A DNA stretch of 64,000 nucleotides from Arthrobacter sp. 31Y. Lineage in GTDB: Bacteria; Actinomycetota; Actinomycetes; Actinomycetales; Micrococcaceae. Below, piece by piece: positions 1 to 9,243 of this stretch. The translations under genes and the position numbers were made by a program. The DNA lies in contig NZ_JAFW01000001.1 of assembly GCF_000526335.1 (NCBI RefSeq), positions 4,650,001 to 4,714,000 of the forward strand, given 5' to 3'. The first letter of the stretch is position 1. Each line of letters starts with the position of its first letter. The notes beneath the pieces were generated by a model, which was given only the letters and a program-made list of their open reading frames with translations, searched no databases and was not told where the DNA came from.

Positions 1-1194
1 CCCACCGCTGCCTACCTGTACGACGTCAAGGACTTCCTGCAGGACTGGCTCCAGGACCTTGCTGCCGAGCAGGAAGCCGCCGACGGGATGGTCCCGTTTA
101 CCGTGCCGGACATCCTCAAATACGAGGAGCACCCCAAGGAATTCCCAACCCCCGAATCCACCGCGCTCTGGAGTGAAGCCGCCGTCTGGGTTCCCTGGGC
201 ACTGTGGGAAGCCTACGGGGACGAGGAGGTGCTTCGCCGGCAATACGACTCGATGGCAGCACACACCCGACGCGTCGAGGGGCTGCTTACCGACAACGGT
301 TTGTGGGATCAGGGTTTCCAGTTCGGCGATTGGCTGGACCCCGACGCCGCCCCCGACCAGCCGTGGAACTCCAAAGCGGACAACGGCGTCGTTGCCACGG
401 CCTGCCTCTACCGCACAGCCAAGCTCACGTCGGAAACCGCCGGGATCCTCGGCCACGCGGACGACGCGGAACACTTCAGCGCCCTCGCGGAACGGGTGCG
501 TTACGCCTTCAACAGCCACTACGTTGGCCCGGACGGCACCATTCTCAGCGACTGCACCACTGTTTATGCCCTCGCCATTGCTTTTGACGTGCTCGACGGC
601 GACGAGGAACGAACGTTCGCAGGGAACCGCCTTGCTGAACTCGTTTCCCGCAACGGGTACCGGGTGTCCACCGGCTTCGCCGGCACACCATTCATCACGT
701 GGGCTCTGTCCGAAACCGGACACGTTGACGATGCCTACAGGCTTCTCTTGGAGGAACAGTGCCCCTCATGGCTCTACCCAGTGACCATGGGGGCCACCAC
801 CGTCTGGGAACGCTGGGACTCGATGCTGCCCGACGGAACCATCAACCAGGGTGAGATGACCAGCTTCAACCACTATGCCCTGGGTGCAGTTGCCGATTGG
901 CTGCACAAGGTTGTCGGCGGCATGCGGCCACTCGAGCCTGGATACGCCAAGGTTCTCTATGCACCTAGGCCCGGCCACGGAATCGACTGGGCAAAAACCA
1001 ACCTGATCACGCCCCACGGAACGGTCGCCAGCGAATGGCACATCCAAGATGGGGGAGAGTACGAATTCACGCTTACGGTGCCGGCTGGGGCAACGGCTGA
1101 AATTGATGTACCTACACTGCCCCGGCAGGAAGTAGGGGCAGGTACGCATACTTTCCGTACTGCCGGACTCGTCCTGACCGGAGAAGGCAAATGA
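1..1194 (+). CDS. Alpha-L-rhamnosidase (GH78), C-terminal part; 5' end outside window
   Basis: The frame is open from base 1, so the gene starts upstream of the window; about 397 residues are visible. It would hydrolyse terminal alpha-L-rhamnose from plant or microbial glycans. Seen: the (alpha/alpha)6-barrel region typical of GH78, with WNSKADNGVVATACLYRTAK, then a conserved GATTVWERWD stretch and SFNHYALGAVADWL, followed by a C-terminal beta-sandwich-like tail. No ATG near base 88 is needed as a start because the conserved protein sequence continues before it. The stop codon overlaps the next start as ATGA, so it is translationally coupled to the GH3 gene. The family call is confident; the exact substrate is inferred from family. 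Confidence 0.88.
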   Translation, partial: PTAAYLYDVKDFLQDWLQDLAAEQEAADGMVPFTVPDILKYEEHPKEFPTPESTALWSEAAVWVPWALWEAYGDEEVLRRQYDSMAAHTRRVEGLLTDNGLWDQGFQFGDWLDPDAAPDQPWNSKADNGVVATACLYRTAKLTSETAGILGHADDAEHFSALAERVRYAFNSHYVGPDGTILSDCTTVYALAIAFDVLDGDEERTFAGNRLAELVSRNGYRVSTGFAGTPFITWALSETGHVDDAYRLLLEEQCPSWLYPVTMGATTVWERWDSMLPDGTINQGEMTSFNHYALGAVADWLHKVVGGMRPLEPGYAKVLYAPRPGHGIDWAKTNLITPHGTVASEWHIQDGGEYEFTLTVPAGATAEIDVPTLPRQEVGAGTHTFRTAGLVLTGEGK

Positions 1195-2972
1195 GCGCGA
1201 CGGCCACGCCAGCCCCCTACCTGGACGCAACCCTCCCCGTGAGCGAGCGGCTGGAAGACCTCCTCGGACGCATGACCCTGGAAGAAAAAGCCGGGCAAAT
1301 GTTCCATGCCATCACCTTCGGCGGAGCCTCAGTGGACGCCGGAACCCAAGGTCTGATTGCCCACGGATTCATGAGCCACTTCAACGTCCACCAACTGCCG
1401 GATGCCCGCGCGGCCGCCCGGTGGCATAACGCCATTCAGGAGCTGGCGTCCCGGACGAGACTGGGTATTCCCATCACAGTCTCGACGGATCCCCGGCATG
1501 CTTTCGCCGAGAACCAGGGCGCATCCTTCGCAGCCGGCTTCTTCTCGGCGTGGCCGGAGCCCCTTGGCATGGCTGCACTCCGGGACCCCGAAACTGTTCG
1601 GCGCTTTGCTGACACAGCACGCCAGGAATACCTCGCCGTTGGACTTCGCGCAGCCCTTCACCCCACCGTAGACCTCGCCACCGAACCACGGTGGGCCAGG
1701 CAATACAGCGGCTTCGGCCAAGACCCCGAGCTCACGGGCCAGCTGGCCGCTGCCTACCTTGAGGGATTTCAGGGCGGTTCCGTGGGCGATCAGAGTGTTG
1801 CATGCATGACCAAACACTTTCCCGGCGGCGGACCACAGAAAGACGGGGAAGACCCGCACTTCCCCTATGGGCGCGAACAGGTCTATCCGGGTGGCAGGTT
1901 CGAGGACCACCTGCTGCCATTCCGTCATGCCATCAGCGCCGGCACCAGCGCCATCATGCCCTACTACGGAATGCCCGTGGAACTACACCGCAACGGTGAG
2001 GCCATCGAGGAAGTAGGTTTCGGGTTCAGCCGACAAATGATCACCGGACTGCTGCGCGGGGAACTCGGTTACGACGGTGTGGTGTGCACGGACTGGGGGC
2101 TCCTGCACGACTCGGAAGTGTTCGGCATGAACCTTCCGGCGCGGGCATGGGGCGTCGAGCACCTCTCCGTGGAGGACCGCATGGTCAAATCCATTGAAGC
2201 CGGTTGCGATCAGTTCGGTGGAGAAGCATGCCCCGAAATCCTGGTGGGCTTGGTGAAGTCAGGCCGCATCCGGATCCAGCGCATCGACGAATCAGTGCGA
2301 CGGTTGCTGAAGGTCAAGTTCGAACTGGGGCTCTTCGAGAACCGCTACGTGAACGAGGAAGCGGCGGTGGCCATTGTAGGGAACGCTGTGTTCCGGGAGG
2401 AGGGCCTCAAAGCACAGAGCCGCTCCGTGGTGGCTCTCAAAACTGCAGCGGGTGTCCTGCCTCTGAGCTCCTCGACGCGGGTCTATGTGGAAGGGATGTC
2501 CCCTGATGCCCTCGCTCATTGTGCTGTCATCGCACATACTCCGGACGATGCCGACGTCGCGATTGTCCGTCTCGATGCCCCTTACGAGCCACGCAATGAT
2601 CTGTTCCTTGAGGCGATGTTCCATGCTGGGAGCCTTGAGTTCGATGCCGCCACCGTTGCGCATATTGAAGAACTCGCCTCGAAAGTACCCGTGGTCCTTG
2701 TGATCAACTTGGACCGGCCGGCGATACTCACTCCGCTGGAACTGCACTGCGCGGCCCTCTTGGCCACGTTCGGAGTCTCCGATCAAGCCCTCGTGCGGGT
2801 GCTGATTGGCGAGGTAAACCCCGAAGGCCGGCTTCCCTTTGAATTGCCCCGATCAACTGAGGCTGTCCTCGAATCCCACAGCGATGTACCAGGCGGCACT
2901 CGAGATCCTTTGTACGCCTACGGTTTCGGTCTGGGTGGACTGGTTGTTCCCGCATGCGAGACAGACGCTTGA
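1191..2972 (+). CDS. Glycoside hydrolase family 3 (beta-glucosidase/beta-hexosaminidase-like)
   Basis: 593 residues. The N-terminal TIM-barrel domain shows RMTLEEKAGQMFH, the MTKHFPGGG loop and GYDGVVCTDWG, whose Asp fits the GH3 catalytic nucleophile. A C-terminal alpha/beta domain (from about residue 400) ends near YAYGFGL, the usual GH3 closing motif. There is no signal peptide, so it is probably cytoplasmic and acts on imported oligosaccharides. It overlaps the rhamnosidase stop by 4 bp, so the two likely degrade a rhamnose- and glucose-containing glycoside together. GH3 membership is firm; beta-glucosidase versus another GH3 activity cannot be settled by eye. Confidence 0.9.
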   Translation: MSATATPAPYLDATLPVSERLEDLLGRMTLEEKAGQMFHAITFGGASVDAGTQGLIAHGFMSHFNVHQLPDARAAARWHNAIQELASRTRLGIPITVSTDPRHAFAENQGASFAAGFFSAWPEPLGMAALRDPETVRRFADTARQEYLAVGLRAALHPTVDLATEPRWARQYSGFGQDPELTGQLAAAYLEGFQGGSVGDQSVACMTKHFPGGGPQKDGEDPHFPYGREQVYPGGRFEDHLLPFRHAISAGTSAIMPYYGMPVELHRNGEAIEEVGFGFSRQMITGLLRGELGYDGVVCTDWGLLHDSEVFGMNLPARAWGVEHLSVEDRMVKSIEAGCDQFGGEACPEILVGLVKSGRIRIQRIDESVRRLLKVKFELGLFENRYVNEEAAVAIVGNAVFREEGLKAQSRSVVALKTAAGVLPLSSSTRVYVEGMSPDALAHCAVIAHTPDDADVAIVRLDAPYEPRNDLFLEAMFHAGSLEFDAATVAHIEELASKVPVVLVINLDRPAILTPLELHCAALLATFGVSDQALVRVLIGEVNPEGRLPFELPRSTEAVLESHSDVPGGTRDPLYAYGFGLGGLVVPACETDA

Positions 2973-3305
2973 TCCCAGCGATCGGGAGCCCGGGCGGCTA
3001 GTTCCACGCCCGTGCGTAATCGGCCGATGTCGGACGCTCTGTCGTCGGGCCGAACCGACGGTCTTGTCAGGATGCTCCAGTGTCGTCTCCGTCATGTACT
3101 TGATGAAGGAGGTCAGCCACTGTGTTGGATATTTCATCGTTCCGCGGGGAGAGCGTGTTCGGATCCGGGTTGCTCCATTTGTCCGAAAAGGTGCCAACGA
3201 GCAGGCAATCTCAAGAGACGTCGTCTTCGATTTGCAGGTGTTGGATGCGAGTGCGCAGGGGACGATTCGGGTCGTCGTCATCGTTGGTCAATCGCCCAAA
3301 AGAAA

Positions 3306-3324
3306 GTGTGCACAATGTCCACAC
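3306..3324. promoter_or_regulatory. Near-palindrome, possible operator copy 1
   Basis: GTGTGCACAATGTCCACAC, an interrupted palindrome with one mismatch between 9-nt arms. It shares the core TGTCCACACTT with the better palindrome at 3615. Such paired sites suggest binding of a dimeric regulator, but no cognate gene is evident. Confidence 0.4.
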
Positions 3325-3444
3325 TTTTCCACTTCGGACGGCCTCGTACAGCCACCGGACTGGCCCGGATTCCTTACGTTTCCGCCACTTCGCAGTGTTA
3401 CCAAGGCCTGGAATCGCCTTCAAGTCCCACCTCGGCACGGCATA

Positions 3445-3468
3445 CCCCCTCGTCAGGGGGGGTTTTTG
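3445..3468 (+). terminator. Intrinsic terminator-like hairpin
   Basis: A CCCCCT/AGGGGG stem with a 4-nt loop is followed by GG and five T. It lies about 470 bp after the GH3 stop, so it may close the glycosidase transcript, although the distance is long. Confidence 0.5.
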
Positions 3469-3614
3469 CTTTAACGTGTGTACATTCTGTTCGGTCAGGT
3501 CCCTCTGACACTGGCCGCGGGGTGTGCCTGGCGCCGCGGGTCGCCTGTTTGAGCGTGGCTCATTCCTCAAGCGAGGAGACGTAGATGGTGGCTGCTTTGT
3601 CACGCCAAAGGTGT

Positions 3615-3631
3615 TGTGGACATTGTCCACA
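3615..3631. promoter_or_regulatory. Perfect palindrome, possible operator copy 2
   Basis: TGTGGACATTGTCCACA has 8-nt arms around a single central base. It repeats the motif at 3306 about 300 bp away, and both copies are followed by CTT. No gene start lies immediately downstream. Confidence 0.45.
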
Positions 3632-4272
3632 CTTAAATCCTCTTTATTGCGCCTGACTGCGGCCAGTAGAACCTCCCTCCATGGTCCTACGTCTACTCAT
3701 GGTTGTGGGTGGCCATATCGACAAGATTCGGAGCCGGAAGCGCTCTGCAGGTGAAGGTCATCCCGGGGTGAGACTTCGACGTGACGATCGGCCGAGTCCC
3801 ATCAAATGGGTCTTGACGTTTCTGCACGCGGGGAGCTCGCAACCGCTGGCCGGCGGAGTGAGCACCACCCTTACGCCTCCTCGGCGCTCAGGCAATTGAG
3901 GGGCCTCGTTGTACGGACAATGTATTACCAATTAAGTCCGTGCCGTCAAATGCCGTATCAAGGTCACGTTCTGCCCGGAAGGCGGCGTCATTTCTGGCGG
4001 TCGGCCGGTGTGCGAGCAAAATTGTCCGAGAAACCTAAACGAATTGAAAGCAAGCACTGCGGTCCTCCGCGTTCGGCCAGCATCAAAAGTCCAGCATGTT
4101 AGCCATGGACAGCTAGTGATAAACGATTTCTTAGCGGCTCGTTAGCGGTGGTTTAACCCCTCCTGGCGTCTATTGGGTAGACCGCGTCTTCGGAGGCGGC
4201 CGACCAGGTACCAGAAGCGCACGATTTGCCGGCGCTGGGTCGACAAATTGTCCTAACATCTAGGGAGTTATC

Positions 4273-5574
4273 ATGGATCTCAATGCCAATGCTCCGCGGC
4301 GTACGCCACCGCGCATGACCGCGGGGCGAGCAAACGAGGCGAATCGGCGAGACGCCGAGGCGGTTCCTGCCGAAGCGAGCGACGAGACGACAGCGGAAGC
4401 TGTTGAAGCGACGCCGGCAGAGGAGAGATCGAACTCTCCTAAAGCAGGCGCTCAGGGTAGTCGCGGCCCCGCGGAACCTATGGTGGAGACCGCGGACTCA
4501 TCCGAACAAGCGGGCGATCAGGACCAAGGCACCGGTGCAGAGGTCCCGTTCTTTGAACTGTCAGAGGATCAGTACCGGGGTTGGTTCTCGTCTGTGAAAA
4601 AGTTTGTGACGAAAAAGGCCACTTCGTTGCTTAAATCAGGTGCGAAGGTGGCGTTGCCTGCGGTTGGTGGCGCTTTAGGCGGCTGGCTGGGCGGACCCAT
4701 TGGCGGAACGATTGGTGCTAAAGCCGGGTCTTTCGTCGGCGGGCAGATACGCGAGGTCGATACAGAGAGTGGCTACCTCAGAGCAGTGCAGTTGGTCGAG
4801 CAGATTGAAACCGATCAGGCTCAACTGGAAGAAATCGTCGCCCACGTCCTCAACGAAACTGTTCCTGTCCTGGTGGACGCTCTCGCAACCGATATCCAGG
4901 AGCGCCAGGCGCGTGGCATCTCAGGACCAGCTGACGATGAAGTAATGGAACGTTTCTGGGGAAACGTCATCGGCAAGGTCGTCAGTGTTGCGGCCAACGA
5001 GCTTCCGTGGGCGATTAAGAAGGCAACTCAGTATTTGGACACGTTCGGCCGTGACGGCGACTCTGGCACCATCAACCCGATCATTGTCGATCCGGAGACG
5101 TCGCAGCGATTCTGGGGACCAGCTATTGCTGCGGTGGTCACCTCCGTGCAATCAGCCCTGCCCGAGATTTTTGCTGCCTTGGAGGCAGGATCGAAACGTG
5201 GTAATCCGTCATCGGACGGTGCCATATCGTTGGACGATCTCCTGAATTCGCACCGGCTCCCAGGGGGTGACTGCATTGCCTTGCTCGAACCGACACCCAT
5301 CGACGATCCTGATAGCTTGGAGCTCGTCCTAGAGATTCCTCCGCACAAGAGTTGGTGGAAAGGACTGGAAGTACGCGCCAGCGATGACAGCCTAGTCAGC
5401 AGCCTTGAGGTCGGCGGAGACAACCGAACGGCGACCCTACAGCTAACGTCTCAGCAAGTGACGGGGGCCGGAAATGTGGTTCTTTCCAAATCTGATGGGG
5501 CTTACAAGATCTCGGGCAGCGAATTGGGTCAGTTTGCCGGCCAGCGTTTGCACTTCTATTGGTTCGCGGGTTGA
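4273..5574 (+). CDS. Glycine-zipper protein paired with metacaspase, unknown function
   Basis: 433 residues, not recognised as a named family. Residues 1-95 are acidic, Ala/Glu/Pro-rich and probably disordered. A basic helix (about 105-125, SVKKFVTKKATSLLKSG) leads into a glycine zipper at about 129-157 (GGALGGWLGG, GGTIGAKAG), the kind of segment that inserts into membranes. There is an internal repeat: residues 221-255 and 273-305 share RFWG followed by similar amphipathic helices. The C-terminal third looks beta-rich. The start ATG follows a GGGAG ribosome site. The stop lies 1 nt before the metacaspase ATG, so the two form a unit. A role as the protease's substrate or effector is inference from adjacency and architecture. 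Confidence 0.75.
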   Translation: MDLNANAPRRTPPRMTAGRANEANRRDAEAVPAEASDETTAEAVEATPAEERSNSPKAGAQGSRGPAEPMVETADSSEQAGDQDQGTGAEVPFFELSEDQYRGWFSSVKKFVTKKATSLLKSGAKVALPAVGGALGGWLGGPIGGTIGAKAGSFVGGQIREVDTESGYLRAVQLVEQIETDQAQLEEIVAHVLNETVPVLVDALATDIQERQARGISGPADDEVMERFWGNVIGKVVSVAANELPWAIKKATQYLDTFGRDGDSGTINPIIVDPETSQRFWGPAIAAVVTSVQSALPEIFAALEAGSKRGNPSSDGAISLDDLLNSHRLPGGDCIALLEPTPIDDPDSLELVLEIPPHKSWWKGLEVRASDDSLVSSLEVGGDNRTATLQLTSQQVTGAGNVVLSKSDGAYKISGSELGQFAGQRLHFYWFAG

Positions 5575-5575
5575 C

Positions 5576-6946
5576 ATGCGGGTTTTACAGTGGGGCTCAA
5601 AGGGTGAGGATGTGCAGGACCTGCAGCGACGACTCGTAGCCCTCGGCTACGTCGTCCAAGTCGATGGCATTTTTGGTTCGCGTACTCGTGCAGCCATCAT
5701 TCGCTTTCAACAAGACCGCGGATTGACGGCGGACGGAATAGCCGGTCCCAAAACTCAGTCTGCTTTGGGCATTGATGATGGCGCTTCCCAGACAGACCAA
5801 GAAGGAACGGGGACACGAAGGCTGGTTTCCCTCCATTTGGGACTCAACGGCGTGAACCCGATCCACTACGAAGGATGGGACGGCAAACTCAACGGCTGCG
5901 AAAACGACGCCAACACAATGAACCACATAGCTGACTCACAGGGTTTCGAGTCGTCGCAGTTGTTTACCCAGAACGCGACAGCGGACAATGTTCTGTCGGC
6001 AATCGCCTCAGTCGCCGGAAGACTGACTGCCGGGGACGCTTTCCTCCTAACCTACGCCGGGCACGGGGGGCAGGTTCCCAATGTCAACGGCGATGTCGAG
6101 GAGGATCAGCAAGATGAGACTTGGGTTCTTTGGGATCGGATGCTGATCGATGATGAGTTAGAGTCTGCCTTTGCAGGTTTTGATGTGGGCGTCGACATCA
6201 TGGTTTTCTCGGATAGTTGCCACAGCGGGACAGTAACTCGAGCTCTATACGGGCAATCCCAAGTCGATCATGCGAAAAGAAAGCAACTGTTCTACTCCGA
6301 TGTGGCTGCCTCCGGCAATGCCAGAGATGCCGGGTTCCCGACACCCGTCGCTGTTGCCGGCGCACGGACGGCGGCAGCGGCTAAGGACCAAGCGAAGTCT
6401 GCGAACGCCATGGCAGCATGGTCCAAGATGCTCCGGTATGGTTACGGCTGGAATGGGGCCCCCAACCGTTCCTCCCTAAGCAGAGACATCTCCCTGAACC
6501 GTGTCTCAGGCCCGGGAGCCGTAAATTCCCGCAGGTTTCCAGGCCAGGGAACACGAGGTAACTCGAAGGAGGCCTCACTCTCCTCCAAAAACCGCATCGT
6601 GACGACTCGAGAAATGCCGTTATCCGTAAACCAACTTGTTGTGGTCAAGCACTCTGCGTTGTACTCACGCCTTCAATCGTCGGCGCGGTCGGGCCGGGCT
6701 GGCCCGGTCAAGGCCAACGGACTACTGATTTCGGGGTGTCAAGACTCCCAGCTTTCGCAGGAAGTGGGTGGCAACGGAGTGTTCACAACGACTCTAAAAT
6801 CTGTATGGAACAACGGACTGTTCGCAGGCTCGTACATCGAATTTCACCGTCAAATCCGTGGACGAATGGGACCCACTCAATCCCCGGAGCTACTTCCATT
6901 CGGCAAGGATCTAAACGCCTTGCCGAACAAGACACCATTTTCCTAG
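5576..6946 (+). CDS. Peptidoglycan-binding metacaspase (caspase-like C14 peptidase)
   Basis: 456 residues from ATG 5576, chosen because the peptidoglycan-binding-1 domain begins at once (residues 1-66, GSKGEDVQDLQRRL and FQQDRGLTADGIAGPKTQ). A caspase-like domain follows: LHLGLNGVNPIHYEGW opens it, His163 lies in LLTYAGHGGQ and Cys215 in FSDSCHSG, the expected catalytic dyad. A third conserved block near residues 384-422 (LISGCQDSQ, NGVFTTTL, GSY) is typical of bacterial metacaspases. Such enzymes cleave after Arg or Lys. There is no clear signal peptide, so the cell-wall-type domain is at odds with a cytoplasmic location. It starts 1 nt after the glycine-zipper gene. Confidence 0.88.
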   Translation: MRVLQWGSKGEDVQDLQRRLVALGYVVQVDGIFGSRTRAAIIRFQQDRGLTADGIAGPKTQSALGIDDGASQTDQEGTGTRRLVSLHLGLNGVNPIHYEGWDGKLNGCENDANTMNHIADSQGFESSQLFTQNATADNVLSAIASVAGRLTAGDAFLLTYAGHGGQVPNVNGDVEEDQQDETWVLWDRMLIDDELESAFAGFDVGVDIMVFSDSCHSGTVTRALYGQSQVDHAKRKQLFYSDVAASGNARDAGFPTPVAVAGARTAAAAKDQAKSANAMAAWSKMLRYGYGWNGAPNRSSLSRDISLNRVSGPGAVNSRRFPGQGTRGNSKEASLSSKNRIVTTREMPLSVNQLVVVKHSALYSRLQSSARSGRAGPVKANGLLISGCQDSQLSQEVGGNGVFTTTLKSVWNNGLFAGSYIEFHRQIRGRMGPTQSPELLPFGKDLNALPNKTPFS

Positions 6947-6961
6947 CTTGATCATGCCGGC

Positions 6962-7738
6962 TCACGCGAGACCAGCTACGCGCCGGTGGGACGGCGACGC
7001 TGGTCCGCGAGACCGCACATCGAGCATGATCTGCTGAAGTGCGACGGACGGCTCAACATCCAGGGACTGCCGGAGCGTTTCAACGGCTCGCTCATACGCT
7101 TGGAGTGCTAGGGCCCGATTGCCAGCCAGCACATGGGCACGCATTAGCAAGCAATAGCCTCGCTCACTCAGTGGTTCAGTGCATACTGCAGCTTGCGCCG
7201 CATCAACAGCGAGGTCCGCATCGCCGATGCCAATAAATCTGCCAGCAAGCTTCTCCAAGCCCTTTAACTTACTTTGGCGAAATGATTCCTGCGCTTGTAC
7301 CAACCACGTCTCGCACCAAGCAGGAAGCAAGTCTGCGCGTGTTAGGTATTGCAGATTGGCGACCAGCGTCGGAAGATCGTTACAGCGTTCGATTGACGCC
7401 AGAACTTCCTCCATGGACGCCGCGTCAACGAGCAGATTGGGGCTAAGGAGGAGTGCGTCCATGGACGGACAAAGAAGATCGGGAGTGCGCCGTCTGATGT
7501 GACAGATGTTAACTCGCAGGTTCGTTCGCGCCTGTCCCGGGCCGCCCTCGGGCCAAAGCAACTCCGCGATATAGTTCCTCGGCGCTCGGTCCGTAATCGC
7601 CGCCAGTGCAATCACTCGTTGCACGCGATGAGGAAATTCGATGGATTGGTTATTCTCCTTCAGATCCCAGTGACCAAGTAGCCGCAATTCGAGCCCCGCA
7701 TGGACGTCAAAAGCCAAAGGGCTCAGCCCCCTCTGCAT
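6962..7738 (-). CDS. SARP-like regulator (winged helix plus BTAD)
   Basis: 258 residues. The N-terminal part (LRLLGHWDLKENNQSIEFPHRVQRVIALAAI) matches the OmpR-like DNA-binding domain of SARP activators, including LLWPEGGPGQARTNLRVNI. The rest is a helical BTAD domain (LLPAWCETWLVQAQESFRQ, ALQAYERAVETLRQSLDVEPS). Such proteins activate specialised or stress genes. It is convergent with the metacaspase, 15 bp apart, so it could control that module or belong to the same inserted segment; the link is positional only. Confidence 0.8.
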   Translation of the reverse strand: MQRGLSPLAFDVHAGLELRLLGHWDLKENNQSIEFPHRVQRVIALAAITDRAPRNYIAELLWPEGGPGQARTNLRVNICHIRRRTPDLLCPSMDALLLSPNLLVDAASMEEVLASIERCNDLPTLVANLQYLTRADLLPAWCETWLVQAQESFRQSKLKGLEKLAGRFIGIGDADLAVDAAQAAVCTEPLSERGYCLLMRAHVLAGNRALALQAYERAVETLRQSLDVEPSVALQQIMLDVRSRGPASPSHRRVAGLA

Positions 7739-8313
7739 CGTGGCCGGTGGATTCGCTTCTGTAGCGGATACCTGGCACCGCCGTTGCTATGAGCGTGTCG
7801 TGGATTGTGTGCAAGTCGCGATTCAGTGGCAGCCGTCGTAAATCTCAAACTCGCCGGGAAGCTCAGAAGACTACATCAGTTAGCTTCCTATTTGATGTAG
7901 GGCGCTCTCCATTCCGGGGCCGTCAGCCAGGGCAAGCACCGAAGTCAAGATGATAGGGGCCTGGATCCCCAAGAAAGTAATTTGCAATTGCCTTTATGAG
8001 ATGGCCTCCTAGTTGGCAAAGAAGCATTCCTTACGAGCGGAGCCCCCAGGCCGTCCAAGGATAAGTGGCAACTACGGCTGTTCCGATGCAACGTGCTCTC
8101 GCCCCATTGGGAACTGCTTTCGAAGCCGACTCATTGTGGTTCGTAAGTGAATAGTGTCCATGGGAGGGACGAAAATCAAGGGTTAATTAATCGATTCGAT
8201 ACTCTCGTTATAGTTCGGTGGGATCCGCCTCAGCGGTCTCCGCCCAACGAGCCCCGTCTGACGTCAGGTTAGGGTTTGCTCTATCTGGTTGAACGACGCT
8301 CCTCATTATGCAA
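7739..8313. other. Gene-poor stretch between SARP and AraC genes
   Basis: No convincing coding frame. An inverted repeat CTACATCA/TGATGTAG with a 14-nt spacer lies at 7871-7900, upstream of the SARP gene on its strand, and could be a regulator site. Otherwise nothing recognisable. Confidence 0.5.
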
Positions 8314-9243
8314 TCAAGGCAACCTCTGCAACCGCTGCCGGAATTGTCGCGGCGTCTCGGCCACTTCCTTGAGGAACTGGCGGTTGAAGTTAGAGAGGTT
8401 ACTGAAGCCCACCTCGTAGCAAATGTCTGAGACTGGCCTGTCTGTGCGTTCCAGAAGTCGTCGTGCATGAGCAAGCCGCAGTTTCCGGACAAGGTCTGTG
8501 AAGTTTTGGCCCGTTGAGCGCTTAAAGTATTTTGAGAACGTGGGCTCGGCCATTCCCACCAGGGCTGCGGCCTCTGACATGGAGACGCTGCCGGTGTGGT
8601 TGGTGAAGACGTATTCAAGGACGATGTCCACTACTGCTTCGGCTTGTCCGTCTAATTGCGGCCGGAACCATTCGTCGGCGAGGTATTTGCGTTCGTGCTC
8701 CGCTGCCCGGGAAAGTATGGCAAACAAGGCCAGCAGGTGGTGCAGGCGCTCCAGGCCGGTGGACGTGCCCATGCCTTCGATGGACGCTGCTGCAGCTTCG
8801 GCTGCGGCGCCTGTAAATTCGATGCCGCGGGCGGACTGCTCCAGTAGGGGCCGTACTTCAGCCAGTTCGGGGACCAGTTTCGTGGTCTGTTCGACCCATT
8901 TTCCGTCGAACTGGATCACGGCATCGCGGTTTTGAAGCAGTTCCCCTGGTTCGAGATCGCTGACCCAGTCATGGGGGAGTCCGGACCCAACCAGGGAGAC
9001 GTGCCCCGCTTCGAAGGTGCCAATATGGTCGCCCACAATGAATTTTCCCGATCCTTTTCGGATGAGGTGGATTTCGTACTCGGGGTGATAATTCCAGCGA
9101 GCTACCGGGCTGGGGTAGTCATGCTGGTGCCAACGGACCGAATGGTTCGGGTCCTCGGGGATCACTTCGCGGTTGGCGCGCATCCCAATAAGCCGCTGGG
9201 CCAGGCGCGCTGCAGCACCATCGTCGGTGTAGGTGGAACTCAT
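8314..9243 (-). CDS. AraC-family regulator of polyol operon
   Basis: 309 residues from ATG 9243, which has GGAGG a few bases upstream; longer frames upstream lack family similarity. The N-terminal half is a cupin-type effector domain (HQHDYPSPVARWNYHPEYEI, GTFEAGHVSLVGSGLPHDW). The C-terminal half holds two helix-turn-helix motifs (SMSEAAALVGMAEPTFSKYF and PVSDICYEVGFSNLSNFNRQ). It is divergent from the ABC importer with a 205-bp gap, so it most likely activates that operon in response to the imported sugar alcohol. The effector is inferred from the operon. Confidence 0.88.
   Translation of the reverse strand: MSSTYTDDGAAARLAQRLIGMRANREVIPEDPNHSVRWHQHDYPSPVARWNYHPEYEIHLIRKGSGKFIVGDHIGTFEAGHVSLVGSGLPHDWVSDLEPGELLQNRDAVIQFDGKWVEQTTKLVPELAEVRPLLEQSARGIEFTGAAAEAAAASIEGMGTSTGLERLHHLLALFAILSRAAEHERKYLADEWFRPQLDGQAEAVVDIVLEYVFTNHTGSVSMSEAAALVGMAEPTFSKYFKRSTGQNFTDLVRKLRLAHARRLLERTDRPVSDICYEVGFSNLSNFNRQFLKEVAETPRQFRQRLQRLP

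Larger units (their letters stand above)
2973..4272 (+). other. 1.3 kb gene-poor stretch
   Basis: No open frame here shows codon bias or recognisable protein motifs; the longest frames (for example 3012-3584 and 3211-3630) look random. The stretch is richer in A/T than its neighbours. It contains two palindromes of the same family (3306-3324 and 3615-3631) and a hairpin with a T run (3445-3468). It separates the glycosidases from the metacaspase module and may mark the left edge of an inserted segment; that is inference. Confidence 0.6.

Noticed and set aside
3012..3630. Frames of 139-211 codons in the gene-poor stretch
   Set aside because: Codon choice looks random, they overlap each other on both strands, and no protein motif is visible.
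8208..8618. Minus-strand 136-codon frame overlapping the AraC gene
   Set aside because: A shadow frame: the AraC helix-turn-helix motifs lie in the other frame.
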